Shown here: positions 1 to 6,416 of the stretch, piece after piece | Numbering within the stretch: position 1 is the first letter of the stretch | Layout of the letters: each line of letters begins with the position of its first letter | Notes under the pieces: generated by a model | The model's input: the letters and a program-made list of their open reading frames with translations, nothing else | What the model was told of the DNA's origin: nothing | Databases searched by the model: none | Assembly (NCBI GenBank): GCA_900553695.1 | Contig: USEM01000024.1 | Coordinates: 1 to 17,894, forward strand | Length of the DNA stretch: 17,894 bases | Source of the DNA: an uncultured Clostridium sp. | Lineage (GTDB): Bacteria; Bacillota; Clostridia; TANB77; CAG-508 | Direction of reading: 5' to 3' | Program-made: the position numbers and the translations under genes

Positions 1-30
1 GATTTTATTGTTTATTTTTCAATGTACTTT

Positions 31-55
31 CGTTCTCTCTTCAAAATCGAGAACG
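31..55 (-). other. 5'-terminal leader hairpin of outgoing transcript
   Basis: A perfect 7-bp inverted repeat (31-37 with 49-55, loop 38-48) lies exactly where the transcript from the promoter at 62-90 should start. After it the minus strand reads GTACATTGAAAAATAAACA, which resembles the TTGAAAACTAAACA-type sequence found just upstream of rRNA genes or in their spacers in Firmicutes. I infer that this is the leader of an rRNA (or rRNA/tRNA) operon whose body lies beyond the left edge. No rRNA sequence itself is visible. Confidence 0.5.
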
Positions 56-61
56 CCATTT

Positions 62-90
62 ATTGTACCATTTATTTTTAACTTTGTCAA
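62..90 (-). promoter_or_regulatory. Strong sigma-A promoter P2 firing out of the window
   Basis: The minus strand carries a perfect -35 TTGACA (85-90), a 17-base spacer and -10 TACAAT (62-67). A TGG precedes the -10, giving an extended -10. The upstream DNA is A/T tracts resembling an UP element. The expected start is near 55. It shares a 15-base identical block (85-99) with promoter P1 at 230-258, so the two form a tandem, apparently duplicated pair as is typical of rRNA operons. Nothing in this window is expressed from it. Confidence 0.8.
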
Positions 91-130
91 CACTTTTTTG
101 TAATATTTTTTAACTTTTTTTGAGCAAAAA

Positions 131-178
131 AATTAGTAATGTTTGTGTCTACTTTTCTGCCCTTAAATATTACTAATT
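131..178 (-). terminator. Possible weak terminator or attenuator between P1 and P2
   Basis: A perfect 10-bp A/T-rich inverted repeat (131-140 with 169-178) has a 28-base loop. On the minus strand it is followed by a run of T residues. It lies between the two tandem promoters, so it would affect only transcripts starting at P1. The stem has only two G-C pairs and the loop is long, so it may be weak or fortuitous. Confidence 0.3.
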
Positions 179-229
179 ATATACTATTTATATATAATTT
201 AAGTCTTCACATTTACTAGGTACTTATCT

Positions 230-258
230 ATATTACTACATTTTCTTACCCATGTCAA
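230..258 (-). promoter_or_regulatory. Strong sigma-A promoter P1 firing out of the window
   Basis: On the minus strand, -35 TTGACA (253-258) and -10 TAATAT (230-235) are separated by 17 bases. The -35 lies in the block AAAAAAGTGTTGACA, identical to that of P2, and A tracts ending in a GCTC motif lie upstream of both. The aspS terminator lies just upstream (333-360), which insulates this promoter from the cca-aspS unit. Confidence 0.75.
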
Positions 259-332
259 CACTTTTTTCAAAAAAAGTTTAAAAAGTTTTTTGAGCTTTAA
301 TTTCTTCTCAAAAAGCCTTTAAGAGGTAAAGT

Positions 333-360
333 AAAAAACCAGCGAAATGCTGGTTTTTTT
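333..360 (-). terminator. Rho-independent terminator of aspS
   Basis: A G+C stem, CCAGC (339-343) with GCTGG (349-353), has a 5-base loop and is flanked by A6 and T7 runs. On the minus strand this gives a hairpin followed by a T tract directly after the aspS stop codon at 364. The symmetrical flanks mean it could also stop plus-strand transcription. Confidence 0.85.
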
Positions 361-363
361 AGT

Positions 364-2127
364 TTATTCTTTCTCTACAACTCTTATATGTATATCTTTT
401 AATTGTTGCTCTGTAACTGTGCTTGGTGCTCCCATTAAGGCATCTCTTGCTTTTTTGTTTTTAGGGAATGCTATTACTTCACGTATGTTTGGTTCATCTG
501 CAATTAACATTACCATTCTATCAAAGCCAGGAGCTGCACCTGCGTGTGGTGGTGTTCCATATTGGAATGCATTGTATAAGGCTCCGAATCTCTTTTCAAC
601 TTCTTCTTCTGGATATCCTGCTATTTCAAATGCTTTTACCATAATTTCTGGATCATGGTTTCTTACAGCACCTGATGCTACTTCATAACCATTACATACA
701 ACATCATATTGATATGCAAGTATTTCTAGTGGGTTCTTTGTTAATAGTGTTTCCATTCCACCTTGTGGCATTGAGAATGGGTTGTGGTTAAAGTCTACAG
801 TTCCTTCGTCTGATAATTCGTACATTGGAAAATCTACTATTAGGCAGAATCTGTAAGAATTCTTTTCCAATAAGTCTAATCTATTTCCAAGTTCTATTCT
901 TAAACCTCCAGCCATTTTTTGAACTTTCTCAAATTCATCTGCTAGTATGAATATACTATCATTTGGTTTAACTCCTATTTCTACAAGTTTTGCTTTTACA
1001 TCATCTGTTATGTATTTTGCAATGCCTCCAGAAACATTGTTTTCATTATCAAATTTTGCCCAAGCCAAACCTTTTGCTTCTAATTCATCTACTGCAAATT
1101 GGGTCATGTTGTCAAAGAATTTTCTTCCTTGTTCTGCGCCGTTTGGTACTATAATTGCTTTTATTGTTTTATCTTTAAAGCCATTAAATTCAGAATCTTT
1201 GAAAATCTCTGTTACATCTTGTATTATAAGTGGGTTTCTTAAATCTGGTTTATCCGTTCCGTATTTTTCCATTGACTCTTTATATGGAATTCTTATAAAT
1301 GGTCCTTCATCAACTTTCCAGTCTGTGAAATGTTTAAATGTTGATGTAAATAGCTCTTCAAGAACTTTAAATACATCTTCTTGTGTTGCAAATGACATTT
1401 CAAAATCTATTTGATAGAATTCTCCTGGTGCTCTATCTGCTCTTGGGTCCTCATCTCTAAAGCATGGAGCTATTTGGAAATATCTATTAAAGCCTGATAC
1501 CATTAATAATTGTTTAAACTGTTGTGGTGCTTGTGGAAGTGCATAAAACTCACCTGGGTGTAGTCTACTTGGTACTAAGAAATCTCTTGCTCCTTCTGGT
1601 GATGAGTTTGCTAAAATAGGTGTTTGTATTTCTGCAAATCCCATTTCGTCCATCTTATCTCTTACAAATTTCATTACTTTTGAACGAAGTAATATGTTTT
1701 TATGTATTTTATCATTTCTTAAGTCTAAGTATCTATATTCTAGTCTTAAATCTTCTCTAACTGAAGATATATCAATTTTTTCTGAATTTACTTCAAAAGG
1801 AAGTACGCTTTTACATTTTCCAAGCATTGTAATTTTTGTTGCTTGTAGTTCAATATCTCCTGTTGGAATTTTGCTGTTTTTGTTGCTTCTTTCTGAAACA
1901 ACACCTTCTACTGATATTACACATTCTGTTACAAGGTTTTCAGCCTCTTCATGTAAGTTGCTATCGTCACCTATTATTATTTGTGTAATTCCAAATTGAT
2001 CTCTTAAATCAATAAATTTCATTGCTCCTAAGTTTCTAATTCTTTGTACCCAACCTGCTAGTTTAACAGTTTGTCCTACGTTTGCCATTCTTAATTCGCC
2101 ACAATTGTGAGTTCTGTACACGTTCAT
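364..2127 (-). CDS. aspS: Aspartate--tRNA ligase (AspRS)
   Basis: This is a cytoplasmic class II aminoacyl-tRNA synthetase that charges tRNA(Asp) with aspartate using ATP. At 587 residues it has the usual length of bacterial AspRS. Residues 1-105 form the OB-fold anticodon-binding domain. The catalytic core follows, with NSSPEGARDFLVPSR (174-188), the QAPQQFKQLLM stretch (199-209), motif 2 FRDEDPRADR (223-232) and a motif 3-like PGFDRMVM near the C-terminus. The length leaves room for the bacterial GAD insertion in the middle. After motif 2 it reads APGEFYQ, where many Firmicutes read QPEFTQ; this variant is familiar from alphaproteobacterial-type AspRS. The start is supported by an AGGGGG ribosome binding site. 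It lies 15 bases downstream of cca and is surely in the same operon. A strong terminator follows. Whether it is discriminating or also charges tRNA(Asn) cannot be told from the sequence alone. Confidence 0.97.
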   Translation of the reverse strand: MNVYRTHNCGELRMANVGQTVKLAGWVQRIRNLGAMKFIDLRDQFGITQIIIGDDSNLHEEAENLVTECVISVEGVVSERSNKNSKIPTGDIELQATKITMLGKCKSVLPFEVNSEKIDISSVREDLRLEYRYLDLRNDKIHKNILLRSKVMKFVRDKMDEMGFAEIQTPILANSSPEGARDFLVPSRLHPGEFYALPQAPQQFKQLLMVSGFNRYFQIAPCFRDEDPRADRAPGEFYQIDFEMSFATQEDVFKVLEELFTSTFKHFTDWKVDEGPFIRIPYKESMEKYGTDKPDLRNPLIIQDVTEIFKDSEFNGFKDKTIKAIIVPNGAEQGRKFFDNMTQFAVDELEAKGLAWAKFDNENNVSGGIAKYITDDVKAKLVEIGVKPNDSIFILADEFEKVQKMAGGLRIELGNRLDLLEKNSYRFCLIVDFPMYELSDEGTVDFNHNPFSMPQGGMETLLTKNPLEILAYQYDVVCNGYEVASGAVRNHDPEIMVKAFEIAGYPEEEVEKRFGALYNAFQYGTPPHAGAAPGFDRMVMLIADEPNIREVIAFPKNKKARDALMGAPSTVTEQQLKDIHIRVVEKE

Positions 2128-2142
2128 AAATATGCCCCCTAT

Positions 2143-3393
2143 TTAAATATTATTTTTTAACCATTTTATTCTTTCTTCATGAAGTTTTCTTCCAAACTCA
2201 ATGCCTGGTTTTATGTTGTATTTATTTATAATGTATTCTCCATCAATAGCTTTTAGCATTTTTGTTCCTATTGAATAGAAATCATATTGTTTATCTTTGA
2301 TTTCGTTTTTATCATTTTCAAAGCTTCTACTTCTATCTGAATACACTACCATTTGTAAGCCTTTTAGCCCTAATGTCGATTTGTCTATTTTTTCTATAAA
2401 GCTTACTTTTTTGGCGATTGTCATTTGATTAAAAATTCCACCCTTCATGTGTTCTAAAACAGCTGTTAGCCCCATCTTTTTCCATTCATTTGGAGTCCCT
2501 AGTGTTTTACATAAAAGCCTTAAAGGCTCAACTCCTCTTTGTTCATGGTTATAATGATGTGGATACATTTCCTTTGGTGTTCTTCCTTTTCCTAAATCAT
2601 GTACTAATGTACAAAATCTAATTTTAACATCTTTGGTTATTTTAGCACTATTATCAAGTGCAAGCATTGTATGATTATAGCTATCTCCTTCTGGGTGATA
2701 TTTAATTGGTTGTATTGCTCCTATTAAATCATACACTTCTTTAAAATGAACATCTAATACTTCTGCTTCTTTTAAAACAGTAAAAAATATAGATGGTTTA
2801 TCTGCTTCTAAAGCTTTTCTAAATTCTACAAAAACTCTCTCTTTTGATAATGTTGGTAATTCGTCTTTTAGCTTATTCATCATGTTCAATGTTTTTCTAG
2901 ATACCTTAAAATCTAAAATTGCTGCTATTCTTGCTACTCTATATACTCTTAAAGGATCTTCACTAAAGCGTGAACTTGTTGCTCTAATAATACCACTTTC
3001 TAAGTCATCTCGTCCACCAAAAGGGTCTATGATTTCTTTTGTTAGAACATCTTGTGCAATAGAATTAATAGTAATATCTCTTCTTTTCAAATCTTCCTCT
3101 ATAGTAATTTCTTCACTAGTTTCTATGGCAAATTCCTTATGACCTTTGCCCACTTTTGTTTCCTTCCTAGCCAGTGCGAACTCTTTTCCTTCAAGGTCAA
3201 AAACCTCAAAAGACTTTCCTCTTACTCTAGCATTAGGAAAAAGTTTTAGAAATTTTTCAGAAGTAAATCCAGTTATGCAGTAATCTTCATCTTTAATTGG
3301 TTTATCTAAAATAGCATCACGTACAGCTCCACCCACTAAATAAGTATTGCCACCATTTTCTTTAATTAGAGTTGCTATTTTTTCAATATCCAT
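2143..3393 (-). CDS. cca: CCA tRNA nucleotidyltransferase with HD domain
   Basis: The enzyme adds or repairs the 3'-terminal CCA of tRNAs using CTP and ATP. The nucleotidyltransferase head shows YLVGGAVRD (18-26), the metal-binding DED (35-37), ALARKETK (73-80), the RRDITIN motif (104-110) and EDPLRVYRVAR (145-155), which helps set nucleotide specificity. The C-terminal half carries an HD phosphohydrolase motif (TLVHDLGKG). The spacing and wording of these motifs resemble the E. coli-type multifunctional Cca more than the enzymes I associate with Bacillus. That could reflect transfer or simply an old clade, and I did not test it. The start has an AGGAGG site, and a good promoter lies at 3420-3448. 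It is first in a two-gene operon with aspS, both genes serving tRNA maturation and charging. Confidence 0.93.
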   Translation of the reverse strand: MDIEKIATLIKENGGNTYLVGGAVRDAILDKPIKDEDYCITGFTSEKFLKLFPNARVRGKSFEVFDLEGKEFALARKETKVGKGHKEFAIETSEEITIEEDLKRRDITINSIAQDVLTKEIIDPFGGRDDLESGIIRATSSRFSEDPLRVYRVARIAAILDFKVSRKTLNMMNKLKDELPTLSKERVFVEFRKALEADKPSIFFTVLKEAEVLDVHFKEVYDLIGAIQPIKYHPEGDSYNHTMLALDNSAKITKDVKIRFCTLVHDLGKGRTPKEMYPHHYNHEQRGVEPLRLLCKTLGTPNEWKKMGLTAVLEHMKGGIFNQMTIAKKVSFIEKIDKSTLGLKGLQMVVYSDRSRSFENDKNEIKDKQYDFYSIGTKMLKAIDGEYIINKYNIKPGIEFGRKLHEERIKWLKNNI

Positions 3394-3419
3394 TTTACCT
3401 CCTAAAATTATTACACTTA

Positions 3420-3448
3420 ATTTTATCGCGATTATGTCCAGATGTCAA
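3420..3448 (-). promoter_or_regulatory. Sigma-A promoter of cca-aspS
   Basis: On the minus strand, a perfect -35 TTGACA (3443-3448) and -10 TAAAAT (3420-3425) are 17 bases apart. The expected start is near 3413, about 20 bases before the cca ATG. The terminator of the upstream gene (3506-3521) sits just before it. Confidence 0.75.
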
Positions 3449-3498
3449 TACTTGGAAAGAAAAAAATACTCGGATAGTTACTATATTTCTAAAACGCA

Positions 3499-3521
3499 GA
3501 AAAAACGCCACAAGTGTGGCG
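3499..3521 (-). terminator. Terminator of the prepilin/FGE gene
   Basis: The stem CGCCACA (3506-3512) with TGTGGCG (3515-3521) is perfect. On the minus strand it is followed by six T residues (3500-3505). It is the last of three consecutive hairpins after the stop codon at 3601, and it ends the transcript ahead of the cca promoter. Confidence 0.8.
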
Positions 3522-3525
3522 CCTC

Positions 3526-3571
3526 GCTAAGGGTACTTAGCTTCAAAGTAGCTTCCCTAAAACTACTTTGA
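3526..3571 (-). repeat. Two adjacent perfect hairpins downstream of the variable region
   Basis: There are two back-to-back perfect inverted repeats. GCTAAG/CTTAGC (3526-3531 with 3536-3541) has a 4-base loop. A 9-bp repeat (3543-3551 with 3563-3571) has an 11-base loop. Neither is followed by a T tract, so neither is an ordinary terminator. They lie 30-75 bases past the stop codon of the putative DGR target gene. In the Bordetella phage DGR, a short DNA hairpin just downstream of the variable repeat is needed for efficient retrohoming, so these are candidates for that role. They could also be a structured 3' untranslated region that protects the mRNA. Confidence 0.5.
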
Positions 3572-3600
3572 GATATTTAATTAATATATCGCCTGCAAGC

Positions 3601-4899
3601 TTACAGCTTTATATAAAGTACAGGACGGAACCCGTAGCCAGGATAACCTGGGGTAGGAGTGGTAGGGTTACGACCACTCGCCGGAAGGCTGGAACCATCG
3701 TAGCTGTATCCACCGCCCACTGCACTTCGCCAGAATGAACGACAAGACTCTGTAGTCCATTCACAGCAATTTCCTGCAACATCATATATGTTTTTTGAAC
3801 TGTTTCTTTCTGTGGCTCCTGTTGTTAGTAAGATTTCGTCACCTTTTGTTACTTCTGTACCAGCAGTTGCATTTGCAGTATTCCAAGTATATACTGAATT
3901 ACTATATACTCCTAGGCTTCCTCTATATATTTTATATGTTTCTGAATTACTATAATTTCCCCAAGTTGTACTATCTGTTACACTATGACTAGAATCTTTT
4001 ATAAAATCCAGCATACTGTCCCAACTAGCTCCAGTACATAGCATGCTTGTTGCTCCATAATTTGTGTTCGTTTTGCTATATAAGTTATTACACAAGTATA
4101 CTGCCCCTATACTTACATCTGACATCTTTATGCCCCATATTACCAAGACATATGGATACTTATCTTGCTGTACTACAAATTCTTCCGTTTGGGATGAACT
4201 TTTTTGTCTTTCTGTTGTACTTCCTGCTTCATATCGTCCTATATAAAACCCTCCATATTTATATATACTTTTTGTTAATTCTGTTATTTGAACTGTTATT
4301 CCATTTGTTTGATCATAATTATTTGTTGTATCATATGAATATGGTTCTGTATAATCTGTACTTAGTCCTGTTGTTCTTTCTCCTCCAGTTGCTGTATTTT
4401 CAGCCCATTCTGACCTATAGAAACTTGCTATACTGTTTTCAGTATCTGTTGATTTTACTTCTACTGGTATCCATACAAATTGATTATATGCTGTTTTTAC
4501 ACCATCTGGGTTTGACCAGTCTACTGTTGTTCCTTCTGGTATATCATAAATTACTAATCCTTTATTTATACTTTGTTCAGATTTTATTCCTGATACTGTG
4601 AACCCTTTTGGTATCCATGCTGTCTTTCCATCTCTTATATATTTTGTATTTTCAGTTACTCTTTTTCCTGGAAGATTATCCTGCCTTTGTTGTTCCTCAA
4701 TTCTTCCCAATTCGTCCATTAATTCATCTACTCTTGTCTGTTCTTGAGCTACTTTATCGTTTGTTCCTGCTACTGCTTTTTCAGCACTGCCAAACAAATC
4801 TCCTTTTATGGCTAGATTTATACTTACTCCTACTAATATTAACAGAATTATTATAGTTATAATCAATGCTATTAGGGTTATACCTTTGTTTATTTTCAT
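3601..4899 (-). CDS. Prepilin-like surface protein with C-terminal FGE/C-type-lectin variable domain
   Basis: Probably a surface-exposed ligand-binding protein, and a likely diversity-generating retroelement (DGR) target. The N-terminus has a type IV prepilin signature: a KG cleavage site (residues 5-6), then ITLIALIITIIILLILVGVS, which forms the membrane/assembly helix. A charged segment near 45-72 (rich in E, D, Q) looks helical. From about residue 140 the protein resembles the FGE-sulfatase fold, with QFVWIPV, GGFYIGRYEAG and, near the end, YDVAGNCCEWT. Residues 386-426 form a block rich in G, S, P, Y and R that ends in GFRPVLYIKL, where known DGR variable proteins of this fold hold their variable residues. 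That block (3622-3744) has about 58% G+C and 15% A on the coding strand by hand count, with codons such as CCG and GCG, unlike its A+T-rich surroundings. I infer adenine-directed mutagenesis. No reverse transcriptase or template repeat is present here. The start has an AAGGG site and the mRNA has a structured leader. It is monocistronic, between two terminators. An ordinary FGE-fold pseudopilin remains possible. Confidence 0.8.
   Translation of the reverse strand: MKINKGITLIALIITIIILLILVGVSINLAIKGDLFGSAEKAVAGTNDKVAQEQTRVDELMDELGRIEEQQRQDNLPGKRVTENTKYIRDGKTAWIPKGFTVSGIKSEQSINKGLVIYDIPEGTTVDWSNPDGVKTAYNQFVWIPVEVKSTDTENSIASFYRSEWAENTATGGERTTGLSTDYTEPYSYDTTNNYDQTNGITVQITELTKSIYKYGGFYIGRYEAGSTTERQKSSSQTEEFVVQQDKYPYVLVIWGIKMSDVSIGAVYLCNNLYSKTNTNYGATSMLCTGASWDSMLDFIKDSSHSVTDSTTWGNYSNSETYKIYRGSLGVYSNSVYTWNTANATAGTEVTKGDEILLTTGATERNSSKNIYDVAGNCCEWTTESCRSFWRSAVGGGYSYDGSSLPASGRNPTTPTPGYPGYGFRPVLYIKL
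3622..3744 (-). repeat. Putative DGR variable region (VR)
   Basis: This covers codons 386-426 of the FGE-domain gene. Hand count gives about 72 G+C and 19 A out of 123 bases on the coding strand. The region lies between a conserved upstream core (AGN..EWTTES) and a conserved GFRP ending, the usual arrangement of a VR. Adenine depletion fits replacement of A in a template by other bases. The exact VR limits need the template repeat, which is not in this window. Confidence 0.6.
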
Positions 4900-4930
4900 T
4901 TTTCATCATTCCCTTTTAATAATTTTATTT

Positions 4931-4982
4931 CTTGTACTTTAGCAGCCAAACGCAGGAGTTTTGGCGGATGTCCTTGTACAAG
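4931..4982 (-). ncRNA. Structured leader element of the prepilin/FGE gene (unassigned)
   Basis: Two nested inverted repeats are present. An outer 7-bp stem (4931-4937 with 4976-4982, CTTGTAC/GTACAAG) encloses an inner 6-bp stem, GCCAAA/TTTGGC (4945-4950 with 4960-4965). The 9-base loop of the inner stem contains CUCCU in the RNA, an anti-Shine-Dalgarno-like sequence. The joining segments are purine-rich and unpaired. It is markedly more G+C-rich than the flanks and ends 31 bases upstream of the start codon. I looked for c-di-GMP-I, preQ1, fluoride, THF, hammerhead and twister signatures from memory and recognised none. It may be a cis-regulatory RNA of unknown class. Confidence 0.4.
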
Positions 4983-5026
4983 CAATAATTTAAAAATGCA
5001 TATTTGTTTTCTTCTCTATTTTATTT

Positions 5027-5055
5027 ATTCTATAATAAAAAATTACAAATTGCAA
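5027..5055 (-). promoter_or_regulatory. Possible promoter of the prepilin/FGE gene
   Basis: On the minus strand, TTGCAA (5050-5055) and TAGAAT (5027-5032) are 17 bases apart. It overlaps the rimO terminator hairpin. It would start transcription near 5020 and include the structured leader at 4931-4982. The match is only moderate. Confidence 0.35.
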
Positions 5056-5075
5056 TACTTTCTGCAATTTGTAAT
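5036..5075 (-). terminator. Terminator of rimO
   Basis: A perfect 13-bp inverted repeat (5042-5054 with 5063-5075) has an 8-base loop and is followed on the minus strand by TTTTTTATTATA. It lies 28 bases beyond the rimO stop codon and ends the upstream operon. Confidence 0.8.
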
Positions 5076-5103
5076 ATAAATGTCATATTTCATAAAATAT
5101 ATA

Positions 5104-6414
5104 TTATTTTAACTCTCCTATTAAATCATAATTCTTTACATCTGTTACTTTTACCTTTATCCATGTGTTTTCTAAATTTGGTTTTGTATTTGGAATAAAG
5201 ATTAGCCCATCTTCTTCTGGTATATCCATATATGTTCTTCCACAATAATATCTTCCATCAAATGTTTTGTTTTCTACAAGCATTTCATATTCGTTTCCTA
5301 TTTTTTCTTGTAGTTTTTGTTTTGATATTTTTTGTGCTAATGTCATTATTGCATCTAATCTTTTTTGTTTGGTTTTGTAATGTATTTGTTCTGGAAGTTT
5401 TGCTGCTGGTGTGCCTTCTTCTTTTGAATATTTAAAGGCTCCTAACTTATCGAAGTTTGCTTCTTCTACAAATTCCATAAGTTTCTCAAAATCTTCTTCT
5501 GTTTCTCCTGGGAAACCTACAATTAGAGTTGTTCTTAAAATTGCTTCTGGTATTTCCTTTTTTATTTTTTTTATTATATTTTTGATATTTTCCCCTGTTG
5601 TTTTTCTATTCATTCTCTTTAAAACTGGGTCTGATATATGTTGAATTGGAATATCAAAATACTTGCATATCTTATCATTATTTTTTACAGTTTGAATTAA
5701 TTCATCTGTTATGCTTTCTGGATATGCATAAAGAAAACGTATCCATTTTATTCCATCAATTTTGCTAAGTTCTTGTAAAAGCTCCGCTAGACGTGATTTT
5801 CCATATAAATCCATACCATATTTTGTTGTATCTTGTGCAATTACTATTATTTCTTTATAGCCTTTTTCTGCTAAACTTTTTGCTTCTTCTATTATTTTTT
5901 CAAAAGGTCTACTTATATATGCTCCTCTAATATATGGAATAGCACAGTATGTGCATCTATTACTACATCCTTCTGCAATTTTTAAATATGTTGTTACATT
6001 TCCTGTTGTTATTACTCTATCTAAATAATCAAGTCTTGATGTTTGTAAATCTTGTTCATTGCTGTTTATTAAGTGGTCTATCTTTTCCCATAAATTATCA
6101 TATTCTTTTATTGAAATAAATAAGTCTACTTCTGGTATTAGTTTTTCAAGTTCCTTTTGGTATCTTTCAACTAAACATCCCATTGCAATTAGATACTTAC
6201 ATGTTCCTTTTTCTTTATACTTTGCCATTTCTAGCATTGTGTCTATCGCTTCTTGCTTAGCACTTTCGATAAAGCCACATGTATTTATTACTATAATTTC
6301 CGCTTCGTCTATATTATTTACAATTTTATATTGATGCTCTTTAAATAACCCAATTGCCATTTCTGTATCTACCAAGTTTTTAGTGCATCCTAAAGATATA
6401 AATCCTACTTTCAT
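5104..6414 (-). CDS. rimO: Ribosomal protein S12 methylthiotransferase RimO
   Basis: RimO is a radical-SAM enzyme that adds a methylthio group to a conserved aspartate of ribosomal protein S12. From the chosen start it is 436 residues, a normal length. The N-terminal methylthiotransferase domain has its three cluster cysteines at 10 (SLGCTKNLVDTE, the RimO rather than MiaB wording), 46 (NTCGF) and 80 (MGC). The radical-SAM motif CSNRCTYC follows at 150-157. The C-terminal ~65 residues match the position and length of the TRAM domain. I chose the ATG at 6414 rather than the in-frame one 30 bases upstream. GAGGAG lies at the right distance before 6414, the protein then begins at the conserved MKVGFISLGC, and the upstream start would overlap rng. 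The rng stop codon is 2 bases away, so translation is likely coupled. It is the last gene of the operon. Confidence 0.95.
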   Translation of the reverse strand: MKVGFISLGCTKNLVDTEMAIGLFKEHQYKIVNNIDEAEIIVINTCGFIESAKQEAIDTMLEMAKYKEKGTCKYLIAMGCLVERYQKELEKLIPEVDLFISIKEYDNLWEKIDHLINSNEQDLQTSRLDYLDRVITTGNVTTYLKIAEGCSNRCTYCAIPYIRGAYISRPFEKIIEEAKSLAEKGYKEIIVIAQDTTKYGMDLYGKSRLAELLQELSKIDGIKWIRFLYAYPESITDELIQTVKNNDKICKYFDIPIQHISDPVLKRMNRKTTGENIKNIIKKIKKEIPEAILRTTLIVGFPGETEEDFEKLMEFVEEANFDKLGAFKYSKEEGTPAAKLPEQIHYKTKQKRLDAIMTLAQKISKQKLQEKIGNEYEMLVENKTFDGRYYCGRTYMDIPEEDGLIFIPNTKPNLENTWIKVKVTDVKNYDLIGELK

Positions 6415-6416
6415 TT

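Noticed and set aside
4047..4601. A 184-codon plus-strand open frame rich in Leu, Tyr and Phe
   Set aside because: It lies wholly inside the prepilin/FGE gene on the opposite strand. Its hydrophobic bias is what antisense of A+T-rich coding DNA gives, and it has no convincing ribosome binding site or family match.
4931..4982. A c-di-GMP riboswitch ahead of the prepilin gene
   Set aside because: Such riboswitches often precede pilus genes, but the conserved core sequences are absent and the element is too short.
3400..5100. A complete DGR cassette
   Set aside because: No reverse transcriptase gene, accessory gene or second copy of the variable region could be found here. Only a target gene is supported.
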